Shown here piece by piece: positions 53,494 to 63,078 of a stretch of 64,000 nt of DNA. Location of the stretch: NCBI RefSeq assembly GCF_023502345.1, contig NZ_JAMFLX010000014.1, positions 1 through 64,000 on the forward strand, read 5' to 3'. Under the pieces are notes generated by a model that saw nothing but the letters and a program-made list of their open reading frames with translations, ran no database searches and was not told where the DNA came from. This DNA comes from Parendozoicomonas callyspongiae. GTDB taxonomy: Bacteria > Pseudomonadota > Gammaproteobacteria > Pseudomonadales > Endozoicomonadaceae. The position numbers were made by a program, and so were the translations under genes. Numbering within the stretch: position 1 is the first letter of the stretch; each line of letters begins with the position of its first letter.

Positions 53494-56136
53494 GTGTCCA
53501 AATCCAAAGCTGCCAAACCTGCTGCACAAACAAACAAGCAAGAACTGAACAAGACCGAACTCAGCTCCCCTAGCCAACTCAGCCATGTTGATGAGTTGAT
53601 GCTTCACGCTGTCGAAGCCCGCAAGGCCTTTATCCAACTCGACCAGGAAGCGGTCGACAACATTGTTAAAGCCATGGCCCTGGCTGGCCAGAAGCACCAT
53701 ATGGAACTGGCCCGCATGGCGGTGGAAGAAACCGGCCGCGGCATTATGGAAGACAAGGTTACCAAGAATATCTTCGCGACTGAGTATATTTATCACTCCA
53801 TTAAGAATGACCGTACCGTTGGTATCGTTGAAGATAATGAGCATGAAGATTATCAGCTGATTGCTGATCCTGTTGGTGTTGTCTGTGGTGTAACTCCTGT
53901 TACCAACCCAACTTCAACCACTATGTTTAAGGCAATTATCTCCGCCAAAACCCGTAACCCGATTGTTTTTGCTTTCCACCCTTCTGCTCAGAAGTGTTCT
54001 GCTGAATCTGCCCGAATTCTGCGTGAAGCAGGTGAAGCTGCCGGTGCTCCTAAGAACTTTGTCCAATGGATTGAACAGCCATCCATTGATAATACCGCCG
54101 CACTGATGAACCACCCTGAAGTTGCCGTTGTACTGGCAACAGGTGGAGCCGGCATGGTACGGGCTGCATACTCCACTGGTAAGCCAGCGCTGGGCGTTGG
54201 TGCCGGTAACGTTCCTGCCTACATAGATGCCAGCGCCAATGTTGAACAGGCTGTTCACGATATCGTGCTGTCCAAGGCATTTGATAACGGTATGATCTGC
54301 GCCTCCGAACAGGCTGCCATCATCCACAAGGATGTTTACAAGCAGTCTGTCGAGGAAATGAAGAACATCGGCTGCTATTTCACTACCCCTGTTGAAACGG
54401 AGCGCCTGGCAAAAGTTGTTATCACCGAGAAAGGCAGCGTAAACAGTGCCATTGTCGGCATGCCTGCCCATCGCATTGCAGCCCAGGCTGACATCAAGGT
54501 ACCGGAAAACACCAAGATCCTGTGCGCAGAAATTGAAGGTGTTGGTGCAGATTTCCCTCTGTCCCGCGAGAAGCTCTCCCCTGTACTGGCCATTCTGAAA
54601 GCTGAAGACACCGAAGCCGGTATTGCTCTCTCAGAAGCCATGTTGAATCTGGGCGGTATGGGCCACACAGCCTCCGTTCATACCATGAGTGATGAAGTTG
54701 CAGATGCCTTCTCCATCGCCATGCCAGTTGGCCGTGTACTGCGGAACTCTCCAAGCTCCCAGGGTGCTATCGGTAATATCTACAACACCAACCTGCCTTC
54801 CCTGACCCTGGGTTGCGGTACTTACGGCGGCAACTCCACAACGGCCAACGTTTCTGCCGCCAACCTGATCAACGTGAAGCGTGTTTCCAAACGCCGCACC
54901 AACATGCAGTGGTTCAAACTGCCTGAGAAGATCTACTTCGAAGAGAACTCCATTCAGTACCTGGAGAAGATGCCTGACATCAGCCGCGTATTTATCGTCA
55001 CTGATGAAACCATTGATAAGCTGGGTTACGTTGACCGTATCCGCTATCAGTTGATGAAGCGTCCTCACCCTGTTCAGATTCGGGTGTTCAACCAGGTGGA
55101 AGCTGATCCCTGCCTGGAAACCATCAAGGCCGGCGCAGAGGATATGAGAAGCTTCAACCCTGATGTGATTATTGCACTGGGTGGAGGTTCTCCTATCGAT
55201 GCAGCCAAAGGCATGTGGCTGTTCTACGAGCAACCCGATGCCGATTTTGAAAAACTGGCCGAGAAGTTCCTGGATATCCGCAAGCGGGTCTACAAGTTCC
55301 CGAAACTGGGTCGCAAGGCAAAACTGGTGGCGATTCCAACAACTTCAGGCACAGGTTCCGAAGTTACCTCCTTCGCCGTTATTACCGACAAGGAAACCGG
55401 CACCAAGTATCCACTGGCTGATTATGAGCTGACCCCTGATGTTGCCATCCTGGACTCCACTCTGGTTCTGAGTGTACCCAAGAAGGTAACCGCCGATACC
55501 GGCCTGGATGTTCTGACCCATGCTGTGGAGTCCTATGTCTCTGTGATGGCATCCGACTACTCAGATGCGTTGGCCCTGAAAGCAATTGAGCTGGTCTTCG
55601 ACTACCTGCCATCCTCTTACGAAAAAGCAGACCGCCTGTCCCGTGAGAAGATGCACAACGCATCCTGCATTGCCGGTATGGCCTTTGCCAATGCGTTCCT
55701 GGGTATCAACCACTCCATGGCTCACAAGCTGGGTGCCGAGTTCCATATCCCTCACGGCATGGCCAACGCTGTCCTTCTGCCCTGGGTGATTGAGTACAAC
55801 GGGGAGAACAACCCAACCAAGCTGACCTCTTTCCCCAAGTACAGCCACTACCAGGCACCGAAAAAGTTCCAGCAGATTGCCCGCCACCTGAGCCTGAAGG
55901 CTGAAACAGAGCAGCAAGGCGTCAAGTCTCTCGCTGAAGAGGTTCGCAAGCTGATGAAGAAAGTCGGTATGCCAGCCACCCTGAAAGAAGCCGGTGTTCC
56001 TGAAACCGCCTTTAAGGCAAAAGTAAGCGAACTGGCAGAGAAGGCTTTCCGGGATCAGTGCACCACTGCAAATCCACGCCTGCCTCTGATTTCCGAATTG
56101 GAAGATCTGCTCTGTAAAGCTTTTTACGGTAAATAA
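53494..56136 (+). CDS. adhE: Bifunctional aldehyde-alcohol dehydrogenase AdhE
   Basis: Reduces acetyl-CoA to acetaldehyde and then ethanol during fermentation. The 880-residue product joins an N-terminal aldehyde dehydrogenase (about 1-440, catalytic cysteine in DNGMICASEQ) to a C-terminal iron alcohol dehydrogenase (about 450-880, with GGGSPIDAAKGMW, and the metal ligands in DTGLDVLTHAVE and NHSMAHKLGAEFHIPHG). I start it at GTG 53494 (MSKSKAAKP) because AAAAGGTGG precedes it; the frame is open back to 53401. Length agrees with E. coli AdhE (891). FNR box upstream. Confidence 0.95.
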   Translation: MSKSKAAKPAAQTNKQELNKTELSSPSQLSHVDELMLHAVEARKAFIQLDQEAVDNIVKAMALAGQKHHMELARMAVEETGRGIMEDKVTKNIFATEYIYHSIKNDRTVGIVEDNEHEDYQLIADPVGVVCGVTPVTNPTSTTMFKAIISAKTRNPIVFAFHPSAQKCSAESARILREAGEAAGAPKNFVQWIEQPSIDNTAALMNHPEVAVVLATGGAGMVRAAYSTGKPALGVGAGNVPAYIDASANVEQAVHDIVLSKAFDNGMICASEQAAIIHKDVYKQSVEEMKNIGCYFTTPVETERLAKVVITEKGSVNSAIVGMPAHRIAAQADIKVPENTKILCAEIEGVGADFPLSREKLSPVLAILKAEDTEAGIALSEAMLNLGGMGHTASVHTMSDEVADAFSIAMPVGRVLRNSPSSQGAIGNIYNTNLPSLTLGCGTYGGNSTTANVSAANLINVKRVSKRRTNMQWFKLPEKIYFEENSIQYLEKMPDISRVFIVTDETIDKLGYVDRIRYQLMKRPHPVQIRVFNQVEADPCLETIKAGAEDMRSFNPDVIIALGGGSPIDAAKGMWLFYEQPDADFEKLAEKFLDIRKRVYKFPKLGRKAKLVAIPTTSGTGSEVTSFAVITDKETGTKYPLADYELTPDVAILDSTLVLSVPKKVTADTGLDVLTHAVESYVSVMASDYSDALALKAIELVFDYLPSSYEKADRLSREKMHNASCIAGMAFANAFLGINHSMAHKLGAEFHIPHGMANAVLLPWVIEYNGENNPTKLTSFPKYSHYQAPKKFQQIARHLSLKAETEQQGVKSLAEEVRKLMKKVGMPATLKEAGVPETAFKAKVSELAEKAFRDQCTTANPRLPLISELEDLLCKAFYGK

Positions 56137-56454
56137 ATAGACACACATAAGCGAAACAGCTTTTTGACCCGGTAACCCAAGCTGAACCGACCGCCAGCCC
56201 TTACCGTCCTACTGTAAGGGCTGGCCTCACATAACCACATGCTCATGTATTTTTTTTGTCAGCAAAATGTATTTAATACTTAATTACGGGCACAATTTCT
56301 TTTCAGGTATGACTTATATCAATCTGAAACCGCCTTCAGGTCATTACATTTGATTTTTAAGCAAATGTAGCCTTGGCTTGAACAACTCTTATCTTCCCGC
56401 CAGCTACTGATCACAGCCCTGAAGTACACCTGACCCATGAGGGGGATTCGTTCT
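56137..56454. other. gap with two hairpins between adhE and aapJ
   Basis: Holds the adhE terminator hairpins (56193-56225 and 56236-56257) and an AT-rich stretch (56258-56430) that must contain the aap promoter. No gene is seen. Confidence 0.5.
56193..56257 (+). terminator. adhE terminator, two hairpins
   Basis: A perfect 12-bp stem (GCCAGCCCTTAC and complement, 9-base loop) is followed about 10 bases later by ACATG/CATGT and eight Ts. The second hairpin with its T-run is the more likely stop site; the first may stabilise the 3' end. Confidence 0.7.
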
Positions 56455-57468
56455 ATGAATATGCGTCGTATCGGGACATTACTTGCGACTCTGCCATTGA
56501 TGGTTGCCGCCGCTAGCGCCGGTGCCGGAACTCTGGATAATGTCCAGAAAGCAGGATACCTGAAGTGCGGTACTCACCTTGAAAACCCGGGTTTTTCCGC
56601 CCTGAACAGTAAAGGTCAGCGTGAAGGTTTCGATGTTGATTTCTGTCGTGCTGTTTCAGCAGCTGCCAATGTTGATACCAAGTACACCTCTCTGACATCC
56701 AAAGAACGACTGCCAGCACTGCAGTCTGGTGAAATTGACCTGCTGTCCCGTACCACTACCTGGACAATGAGTCGTGATACCAAGCTGGGGCTGGATTACA
56801 CCGTTGTTACCCTGTACGACGGTCAGGGCATGATGGTACGTAAGGACCTGGGCGTGAAGAGTGCGCTGGAACTGGATGGTGCCACCGTCTGCCTGGCAAC
56901 CGGCTCTACCACTGAGCTGAATATTGCCGACTACTTCCGCAAAAACAACATGACCTTTACTCCGGTTGTATTCGACAAGCAGCCTGATGTTCGTAAAGCC
57001 TACGACGCTGGTCGTTGCGACGTTCACACGACAGACGTGTCCGGCCTGGCGGCACAGCGTAGTCTCATGAAGAATCCGCAAGAGCACATAATTCTGCCTG
57101 AGTTGATCTCCAAAGAACCTCTCGGACCTCTGGTACGCCAGGGTGATGACCAGTGGGGCAATATTGTTCGCTGGACTATCTACCTGACCCAGGCAGCTGA
57201 AGAAAAAGGAATTACCGCTGCCAATGTAGAGCAGATTGCCAAGACCAGTAAAGACCCTGAAGTTAAGAGAATGCTTGGCCAGACTGGCACCCTTTGGCAG
57301 GATCTCGGCCTGGATAAGGATGCACCTGTACGCATCATCAAGACTGTGGGTAACTATGGTGAAATCTTTGACCGTAACCTCGGCCCAGACACTCCACTGC
57401 GTCTGTCCCGTGGCTATAACGCCCAGTGGACTGATGGCGGCCTGATCTATGCCCGTCCTTTCCGTTAA
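56455..57468 (+). CDS. aapJ: General L-amino acid-binding protein AapJ
   Basis: Periplasmic receptor (family 3) for a broad amino-acid ABC transporter. The 337-residue product has a signal peptide (cleavage near ASAG, about residue 24), then the AapJ start LDNVQKAGYLKCGTHLENPGFS and the later LSRTTTWTMSRD and DVHTTDVSGL blocks. A GAGGGGG site precedes the ATG. First gene of aapJQMP, also called bztABCD in some taxa. Confidence 0.94.
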   Translation: MNMRRIGTLLATLPLMVAAASAGAGTLDNVQKAGYLKCGTHLENPGFSALNSKGQREGFDVDFCRAVSAAANVDTKYTSLTSKERLPALQSGEIDLLSRTTTWTMSRDTKLGLDYTVVTLYDGQGMMVRKDLGVKSALELDGATVCLATGSTTELNIADYFRKNNMTFTPVVFDKQPDVRKAYDAGRCDVHTTDVSGLAAQRSLMKNPQEHIILPELISKEPLGPLVRQGDDQWGNIVRWTIYLTQAAEEKGITAANVEQIAKTSKDPEVKRMLGQTGTLWQDLGLDKDAPVRIIKTVGNYGEIFDRNLGPDTPLRLSRGYNAQWTDGGLIYARPFR

Positions 57469-57550
57469 TCTCCACGATTAACCCCATCAGTGGCTCTTTT
57501 GCTTATGCTGAGAGCCACTGACGCCTTACTTCAAATATCGTGCTTTTTTT

Positions 57551-58921
57551 ATGATGGAAAAACCCAAGGTGCCACTCTGGCGAAACCCAACGGTTCGCGC
57601 CAGGTTTTACCAGTTTGCCATGTTAGCCGGGCTTATTGCCCTGGCTATTAATGTTTATCAAAATACCCTTGAAAACCTTGCCAAACGCGGCATCGGTTCC
57701 GGCTTTGGCTTTCTCGCCAATGAAGCCGGTTTCAGAATTGGTGAAATATCAACTCTGCCAGTTTTTAAGGGTGGTTTTCTCTGGTTTCTCGCAGCCCTGT
57801 TCTTTGGACTTGTCGCCTCCAAAGCGCTTGCAAACTGGCTGAAACAGAAACATGAGAAAATTGGAGACAAGGATCGCTGGATTCTCGCAATCATTGCCCT
57901 CACGGTCGTGATTCCACTGCTGGTACTCTACCTGGGACGAGATACGGTAGAAACGGTTCAGTACACCGAATCCAGCAGTTACACGATGGCTTTGATGACT
58001 GGTTTTGCCAACACAATCAAAGTCACCATTATTGGCTGTATTCTTTCTACATTCCTCGGCTTGTTCGTAGCCCTTGGTCGTCTGTCTCCCAACTGGCTGA
58101 TCAGTAAACTGTGCAAGTGGTATGTGGAAGTTAATCGTAACCTCCCGGTGCTGATGCAGCTGTTCTTCTGGTATTTCATTGTTATTCAGCAACTGCCAAA
58201 TGTACGTCAGTCAGTCAATATTGGGGACTGGCTGTTTCTGAATAAACGGGGTCTCTACCTGCCTTCCTTTATTCCCCAGGAAAGCGCACTGGCCTTCTGT
58301 ATTGCTGTCGCTGTTGCTCTGTTCAGTCTGGTATTTATCTGGCGACGCTCCAAGCGGGTTCTGGAGACAACCGGTGAACCCGGCAAGGTTCTTATTCCCT
58401 CCCTTGCTGTATTAATTGGCCTTCCCGGCCTTGTGTGGCTTGTTGGAGGTACACCTTTCGCATTGGAAATGCCGGTTTTAAAGGGCTTTAACTTCCGCGG
58501 TGGCACAGGCCTGACACCTGAATTTACCGCGCTGGTAATCGGTTTAACGGTTTATGTCTCTGCCTTTAACGCTGAAATTATCCGCTCTGGTATTCAGTCT
58601 GTTTCCAAAGGCCAGCGAGAAGCAGCCCGGGCGCTGGGTTTGAAAGAACGCCATGTGATGCGACTGGTAATTCTGCCCCAGGCTATGCGCGTGATCATGC
58701 CTCCCATGACCAGTGAATATCTGGCCATCGCCAAAAGTAGCTCCCTTGCCGTTGGCGTTGGATATCCGGAACTGGTTTCTATCGGCGGCACTATTCTTAA
58801 CCAGTCTGGACAATCGGTTGAGATTGTTGGTATCTGGATGGCGGTTTACCTCTCTATCAGTCTGCTGATATCGGCGGGGATGAACTGGTACAACGCCCGA
58901 ATCAAACTGGTGGAGCGGTAA
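57551..58921 (+). CDS. aapQ: Amino-acid ABC permease AapQ
   Basis: Inner-membrane permease. The 456-residue product has the AapQ signature NTLENLAKRGIGSGFGFL and about eight membrane helices. The permease contact loop reads SKGQREAARALGLKERHVM. Two adjacent ATGs (57551, 57554) are possible starts. aapM begins 2 bases after its stop. Confidence 0.93.
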   Translation: MMEKPKVPLWRNPTVRARFYQFAMLAGLIALAINVYQNTLENLAKRGIGSGFGFLANEAGFRIGEISTLPVFKGGFLWFLAALFFGLVASKALANWLKQKHEKIGDKDRWILAIIALTVVIPLLVLYLGRDTVETVQYTESSSYTMALMTGFANTIKVTIIGCILSTFLGLFVALGRLSPNWLISKLCKWYVEVNRNLPVLMQLFFWYFIVIQQLPNVRQSVNIGDWLFLNKRGLYLPSFIPQESALAFCIAVAVALFSLVFIWRRSKRVLETTGEPGKVLIPSLAVLIGLPGLVWLVGGTPFALEMPVLKGFNFRGGTGLTPEFTALVIGLTVYVSAFNAEIIRSGIQSVSKGQREAARALGLKERHVMRLVILPQAMRVIMPPMTSEYLAIAKSSSLAVGVGYPELVSIGGTILNQSGQSVEIVGIWMAVYLSISLLISAGMNWYNARIKLVER

Positions 58922-58923
58922 TT

Positions 58924-60012
58924 ATGAGTTTTCAAGTGATTGAAGATCGTCATCCGCCAGTCACCAAAACTGGCGTGTTGGGATGGATTCGCAGCAATCT
59001 GCTGTTCCCGTGGTACAACTTTGTTCTGACCCTGGTTTCCAGCTGGATTATCTGGTCGATTGGTAAACCATTTATCCAGTGGGCGGTAATTGACGCCTAT
59101 TTCGGAACAAAGTCTGAAGTCTGCTCAACAACCTCAGGAGCCTGCTGGGCCTTTATCCGGGATATGTGGCCAGTGTTTATGGTCGGGGTATATCCGGAAG
59201 ACCTGCGATGGCGACCACTGATTGGCCTGGTTATTGTTCTGGCACTGGTGGCACTTACCTGCATCAAGCAGTTCCGCAGCACCCGTTGGCTCAGATTTTT
59301 ATGGCTTCTCTCTCCGGTTGCAGTTTTTCTATCAATTGGGGGAAGTGAAACTCTTGGTATAGAAGTCGTTTCAACAGATTACTGGGGCGGCCTGATGCTG
59401 ACTCTGGTGTTATCTGCTGTGGCGATGATCTTTGCCTTCCCACTCAGCGTCCTGCTGGCACTTGGGCGAACCTCCAACCTGCCGGTTATCCGCGCTACCT
59501 GTGTAGCCTGGATTGAGCTGATTCGTGGTGTACCTCTGATCACCATTCTGTTTATGGCCTCCGTTGTGTTGCCACTATTCCTGCCAGCAGGAACAGAGCT
59601 GGATAAGGTTCTGAGGGCCATGGTGGGTATAACCATGTTCTTCTCTGCCTACCTGGCTGAGAACATTCGAGGCGGCTTGCAGGGGCTGGAAGCTGGCCAG
59701 TATGAAGCTGCCGATGCCCTGGGTATGAGCTACTGGCAGAAAACTCTGCTGATTATCCTGCCCCAGGCACTCCGTATCGTGATTCCGCCGATGGTGAATA
59801 ACTTTATCGGTATTCTGAAAGACACCTCTCTGGTGGGTATTGTCGGCCTGGTCGACCTGCTGCAGATTGCCTTCGCCACCACCTCCAGCCCCGAATGGTT
59901 CGGCCTGCTGGAAGAAGCCTATGTCTTTATCGCTTTCTGGTACTGGGTGCTGTGTTACAGTCTCTCCCGCTACAGCCAGCATCTTGAAAACAAAATGGAT
60001 ACGGGTCGTTAA
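58924..60012 (+). CDS. aapM: Amino-acid ABC permease AapM
   Basis: Second permease of the Aap system. The 362-residue product has about eight helices, the [16 protein letters not shown] loop and contact loop [19 protein letters not shown]. The gene is 2 bases from aapQ and 5 from aapP, so one transcript. Confidence 0.93.
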   Translation: MSFQVIEDRHPPVTKTGVLGWIRSNLLFPWYNFVLTLVSSWIIWSIGKPFIQWAVIDAYFGTKSEVCSTTSGACWAFIRDMWPVFMVGVYPEDLRWRPLIGLVIVLALVALTCIKQFRSTRWLRFLWLLSPVAVFLSIGGSETLGIEVVSTDYWGGLMLTLVLSAVAMIFAFPLSVLLALGRTSNLPVIRATCVAWIELIRGVPLITILFMASVVLPLFLPAGTELDKVLRAMVGITMFFSAYLAENIRGGLQGLEAGQYEAADALGMSYWQKTLLIILPQALRIVIPPMVNNFIGILKDTSLVGIVGLVDLLQIAFATTSSPEWFGLLEEAYVFIAFWYWVLCYSLSRYSQHLENKMDTGR

Positions 60013-60017
60013 ACATC

Positions 60018-60803
60018 ATGAGTATGCCTGAAGTAAAACCACTGGAAGAACGCCCCCTGGATAAACGTCCTGTAGTCATCGAGATGAAGGGGCTGAATAA
60101 ATGGTACGACAAGTTTCATGTGCTGAAGGATATTGATATCCAAGTTCGGCAGGGCGAAAAGGTGGTGATCTGCGGACCTTCCGGCTCCGGCAAATCCACC
60201 ATGATTCGCACCATTAACCGTCTGGAAGAACATCAGACCGGCCACCTGATTGTTGATGGCACGGAAATGACCGACGATGTGAAGAACATTGAACTGATAC
60301 GACGCGAAGTCGGGATGGTATTCCAGCAGTTCAACCTGTTCCCGCATCTCAGTATTCTCGATAACGTCACCATCGCGCCTATCTGGGTTCGCAAGATGCC
60401 GCGTAAGCAGGCAGAAGAAATTGCCATGACCTATCTGGAACGTGTGGGTATCAGCGAACAGGCCCGCAAGTTTCCAGGGCAGCTCTCCGGCGGACAACAG
60501 CAGCGTGTAGCGATTGCCCGCGCCCTGACCATGCAACCCAAGATTATGTTGTTTGATGAGCCCACTTCAGCCCTTGATCCGGAGATGATCAAGGAAGTTC
60601 TGGATGTTATGCGGGAACTGGCCGACCAGGGTATGACCATGATGTGTGTTACTCACGAGATGGGCTTTGCCCGGGAAGTGGCTGACACCATGGTATTTAT
60701 GGATCAAGGCCAGATTGTTGAGTATGCCGGCTGTAATGACTTCTTTAATAACCCCCGGGAAGAACGCTGCAAGGCCTTCCTGGATCAGATTTTGAATCAC
60801 TAG
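60018..60803 (+). CDS. aapP: Amino-acid ABC ATPase AapP
   Basis: ATPase that drives AapQM. The 261-residue product has Walker [10 protein letters not shown], signature LSGGQQQR and Walker [15 protein letters not shown], with the polar-amino-acid family hallmarks. Its stop codon TAG (60801-60803) lies at the junction with an insertion-sequence-like end (AGGTTCTG from 60802), so the last codon may have been altered by the insertion; the C-terminus QILNH is nevertheless close to normal length. Confidence 0.94.
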   Translation: MSMPEVKPLEERPLDKRPVVIEMKGLNKWYDKFHVLKDIDIQVRQGEKVVICGPSGSGKSTMIRTINRLEEHQTGHLIVDGTEMTDDVKNIELIRREVGMVFQQFNLFPHLSILDNVTIAPIWVRKMPRKQAEEIAMTYLERVGISEQARKFPGQLSGGQQQRVAIARALTMQPKIMLFDEPTSALDPEMIKEVLDVMRELADQGMTMMCVTHEMGFAREVADTMVFMDQGQIVEYAGCNDFFNNPREERCKAFLDQILNH

Positions 60804-60818
60804 GTTCTGTTGACGTAA
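60802..60818. repeat. insertion-sequence end shared with the 264-bp element
   Basis: AGGTTCTGTTGACGTAA is identical to the first 17 bases of the left end of the element at 20907. It adjoins the transposase remnant at 60991-61599 and is likely the outer end of that insertion sequence. Confidence 0.65.
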
Positions 60819-60828
60819 AACCTGACCG

Positions 60829-60858
60829 AATATTCCCATGCCCCGGCATGGGAATATT
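60829..60858 (+). terminator. hairpin after aapP
   Basis: AATATTCCCATGCC and its exact complement form a strong stem with a very short loop, followed by TTTT. It would terminate the aap operon and appears to lie within the insertion-sequence end. Confidence 0.7.
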
Positions 60859-60990
60859 TTGCCTATCCCAGTTACATCTATAGGCAATTGCAATACCTTC
60901 CTTCTCCCACAAAAATTATCCTTCGCACTCATCATGGCTTATACATATTTAGATGGATGCAAATGAATAAAAATAATCACTGCTGTCCGG

Positions 60991-61599
60991 TTAAACATAT
61001 TCAAATTCCAGATGCCCCTGATTCTGAAGCATGGTGACTCTCTTTTTTTCTGGCGGATCACAGAATAACGCTACCAAAGAACGGCGGCTGGTCAGGTTAA
61101 GGTTAACTCTCCGTGCTATTTGTTGTAACGACAGTTTGCAAAGCGTTGCAATCTGAGCAAGGTGTAACAGAAGGTAGGCAATCATGGCCGTCAACACCTG
61201 GATTTTCACAGCATTTTCACTCCAGCCAAAGAACCTCTTGATCTTCAGATTCTGTTTTACCCATTTGAAGAACAACTCAATCTGTTAGCGAGATTTATAG
61301 AGAGCTGCAATCTCTGCTGCCGTCCGCTCAAGGTCATTGCTGATAAAAACCAGAATTTTGCCGTCTTCTTCGCGGCGCACTTTGACCCGTCTGAGATCCG
61401 TTGGGCAGTTCTTTTTGCCCTTGTCAGAGGGTTCAGGTCTATTGTGGTCGAGTCGATAGGCGCACCATGTCTCTTGCAGCTCCTCGTGGCAGGTGACTTC
61501 TGACCTTCTGGAGCAGAAAGAAAAAGTCTCCGAAAAAATACTGGCTGTGCGTTGGTTGTTGGCATCCGACAGTGAAGATGGGGCTATGAACCTGGCCAA
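60991..61599 (-). pseudogene. IS4-family transposase remnant
   Basis: Two adjoining minus-strand frames in the same phase give the C-terminal part of an IS4-type DDE transposase: KILVFISNDLERTAAEIAALYKSR, then after a TAA stop (61285-61287) QIELFFKWVKQNLKIKRFFG and NAVKIQVLTAMIAYLLLHL. In intact relatives the stop position is a tryptophan (RWQIE). The N-terminal half is missing, and the region right of about 61565 no longer matches. Inactive. Confidence 0.8.
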
Positions 61600-61603
61600 A
61601 TAA

Positions 61604-61917
61604 TTGCTTTCATTAGCCCAGAGGCCTAAAGCTATTATATTCTCTGCTCTGATGACAGGTACAGCAGCAGCCTGTGAAGAGCTGGGTTATCGTGTAGGTG
61701 TAGATATTTCCATCGCGGGTTATGGTGATTATGAGCTGGGGCGCTATGGTAAACCTGCAATCACTACAATCCGCTATGAAACTCACCAGGTTGGTGAGCA
61801 AATGGCTATGATGATGCTGAACAAACTGGAAAAGAAAAAATTTCCCGGTGAAAAACTGGTATCAGACAACAATTGTCGCCCGCCAGTCCGATGGGCCTAT
61901 TGCCTGCTGAGAAAGCC
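61604..61917 (+). pseudogene. LacI-family regulator remnant (C-terminal end only)
   Basis: The readable part, KAIIFSALMTGTAAACEELG, ISIAGYGDYELGRY, and TTIRYETHQVGEQMA, is the effector-domain end of a LacI repressor; no DNA-binding domain is present. Near 61870 the frame shifts: the expected ending (IVARQSDGPIAC then TGA at 61908-61910) is in another frame. So the gene is truncated at its start by the insertion sequence and frameshifted at its end. It would have regulated the glycerate kinase gene downstream. Confidence 0.75.
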
Positions 61918-63057
61918 ATGAAAATTGTAATCGCTCCAGATTCTTTTAAAGAATCACTGTCGGCCTCCGAAGTAGCTGATTGTATTCAGCAAGGATTTCA
62001 GGTTCATTTTCCAGATGCTGAATATCACCTGCTGCCCATTGCTGATGGTGGTGAAGGCACTCTTGACGCCCTGCTTAATGCCACCGGCGGAGAAAAGAGA
62101 ACCTCTGAAGTTGAAGGGCCCCTTGGCGAGATGGTTAAAGCTAGCTGGGGGTTAATCGATAATGGGAAGAAAGCCGTTATTGAACTGGCTGAAGCTTCTG
62201 GCCTTGCCTTAGTTCCACCTGAGAAAAGAAACCCTGAACTGGCCAGTACCTTTGGCACCGGTGAACTTATTCGCGAAGCTCTGGATGCCGGAGTTGAAGA
62301 GATAATCCTGGGTCTTGGCGGCAGCGCAACCAACGATGCTGGGGGGGGTATTGCCCAGGCCTTAGGTGTTCGTTTGCTGGATTCATATGGGAATGAGCTG
62401 GAGCGAGGCGGAAAGGCTTTATCAACTCTTGCAGAAATCGATTTGAATAATCTTCACCCTAAAGCAAATCAAACAAGATTTACTATTGCCTGTGATGTAG
62501 ATAACCCTCTCACTGGATCAACAGGAGCAAGTTATATTTTTGGTCATCAGAAAGGTGCTTCTGACTTGCAGATTGAAGAGCTGGATGAATGCCTTGGCTT
62601 ATTTGCCGATATTGCTGCTCAGAAAATCAGCACCAATCACAGAACAACTCCAGGGTATGGTGCAGCTGGAGGCACCGCACTTGGACTGTCACTCTTTTCA
62701 AAGCCCGAGCTTCGCCCGGGTATTGATATCATTCTTGAGACAGTTGAAGCTGAACAAACAATAAAAGACGCAAGCTTGGTAATTACTGGTGAAGGACAAA
62801 TGGACAATCAAACACTTCACGGTAAAGCGCCCTTTGGCGTCGCCAAACTTGGGAAGAAATATAGCGTTCCTGTTATTGGTATAGCGGGTTCTATTGGAAA
62901 AGACATTGATCAACTGTCCCGCTATTTCACTGCCATTTTTGGAACTGTTCGTTCCCCGCAAACACTAGCCGAAGCTCTGCAGGAAGCAGAGAAAAACCTG
63001 ATCAATACCACGCAAAACATTGCTGCCAACCTGATAATTGGAAACACAATGCGATGA
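61918..63057 (+). CDS. garK: Glycerate kinase (GarK/GlxK type)
   Basis: Phosphorylates D-glycerate to 2-phosphoglycerate, linking glyoxylate or sugar-acid breakdown to glycolysis. The 379-residue product has the type I opening MKIVIAPDSFKESLSA, LPIADGGEGT, GLGGSATNDAGGG and TGEGQMDNQT, and equals the length of E. coli GarK (381). ATG 61918 gives this N-terminus; the frame back to 61873 overlaps the LacI remnant. With its regulator broken, expression may be constitutive or lost. Confidence 0.93.
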   Translation: MKIVIAPDSFKESLSASEVADCIQQGFQVHFPDAEYHLLPIADGGEGTLDALLNATGGEKRTSEVEGPLGEMVKASWGLIDNGKKAVIELAEASGLALVPPEKRNPELASTFGTGELIREALDAGVEEIILGLGGSATNDAGGGIAQALGVRLLDSYGNELERGGKALSTLAEIDLNNLHPKANQTRFTIACDVDNPLTGSTGASYIFGHQKGASDLQIEELDECLGLFADIAAQKISTNHRTTPGYGAAGGTALGLSLFSKPELRPGIDIILETVEAEQTIKDASLVITGEGQMDNQTLHGKAPFGVAKLGKKYSVPVIGIAGSIGKDIDQLSRYFTAIFGTVRSPQTLAEALQEAEKNLINTTQNIAANLIIGNTMR

Positions 63058-63078
63058 ATGTCGTTTTAAGGTCTGTGC

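Noticed and set aside
54631-55233. 200-residue minus-strand frame
   Set aside because: It is antisense to adhE and has no independent support.
60991-61275. Annotating the left transposase frame as an intact small gene
   Set aside because: It continues in phase with 61285-61599 across a TAA, so it is a fragment of one broken transposase.
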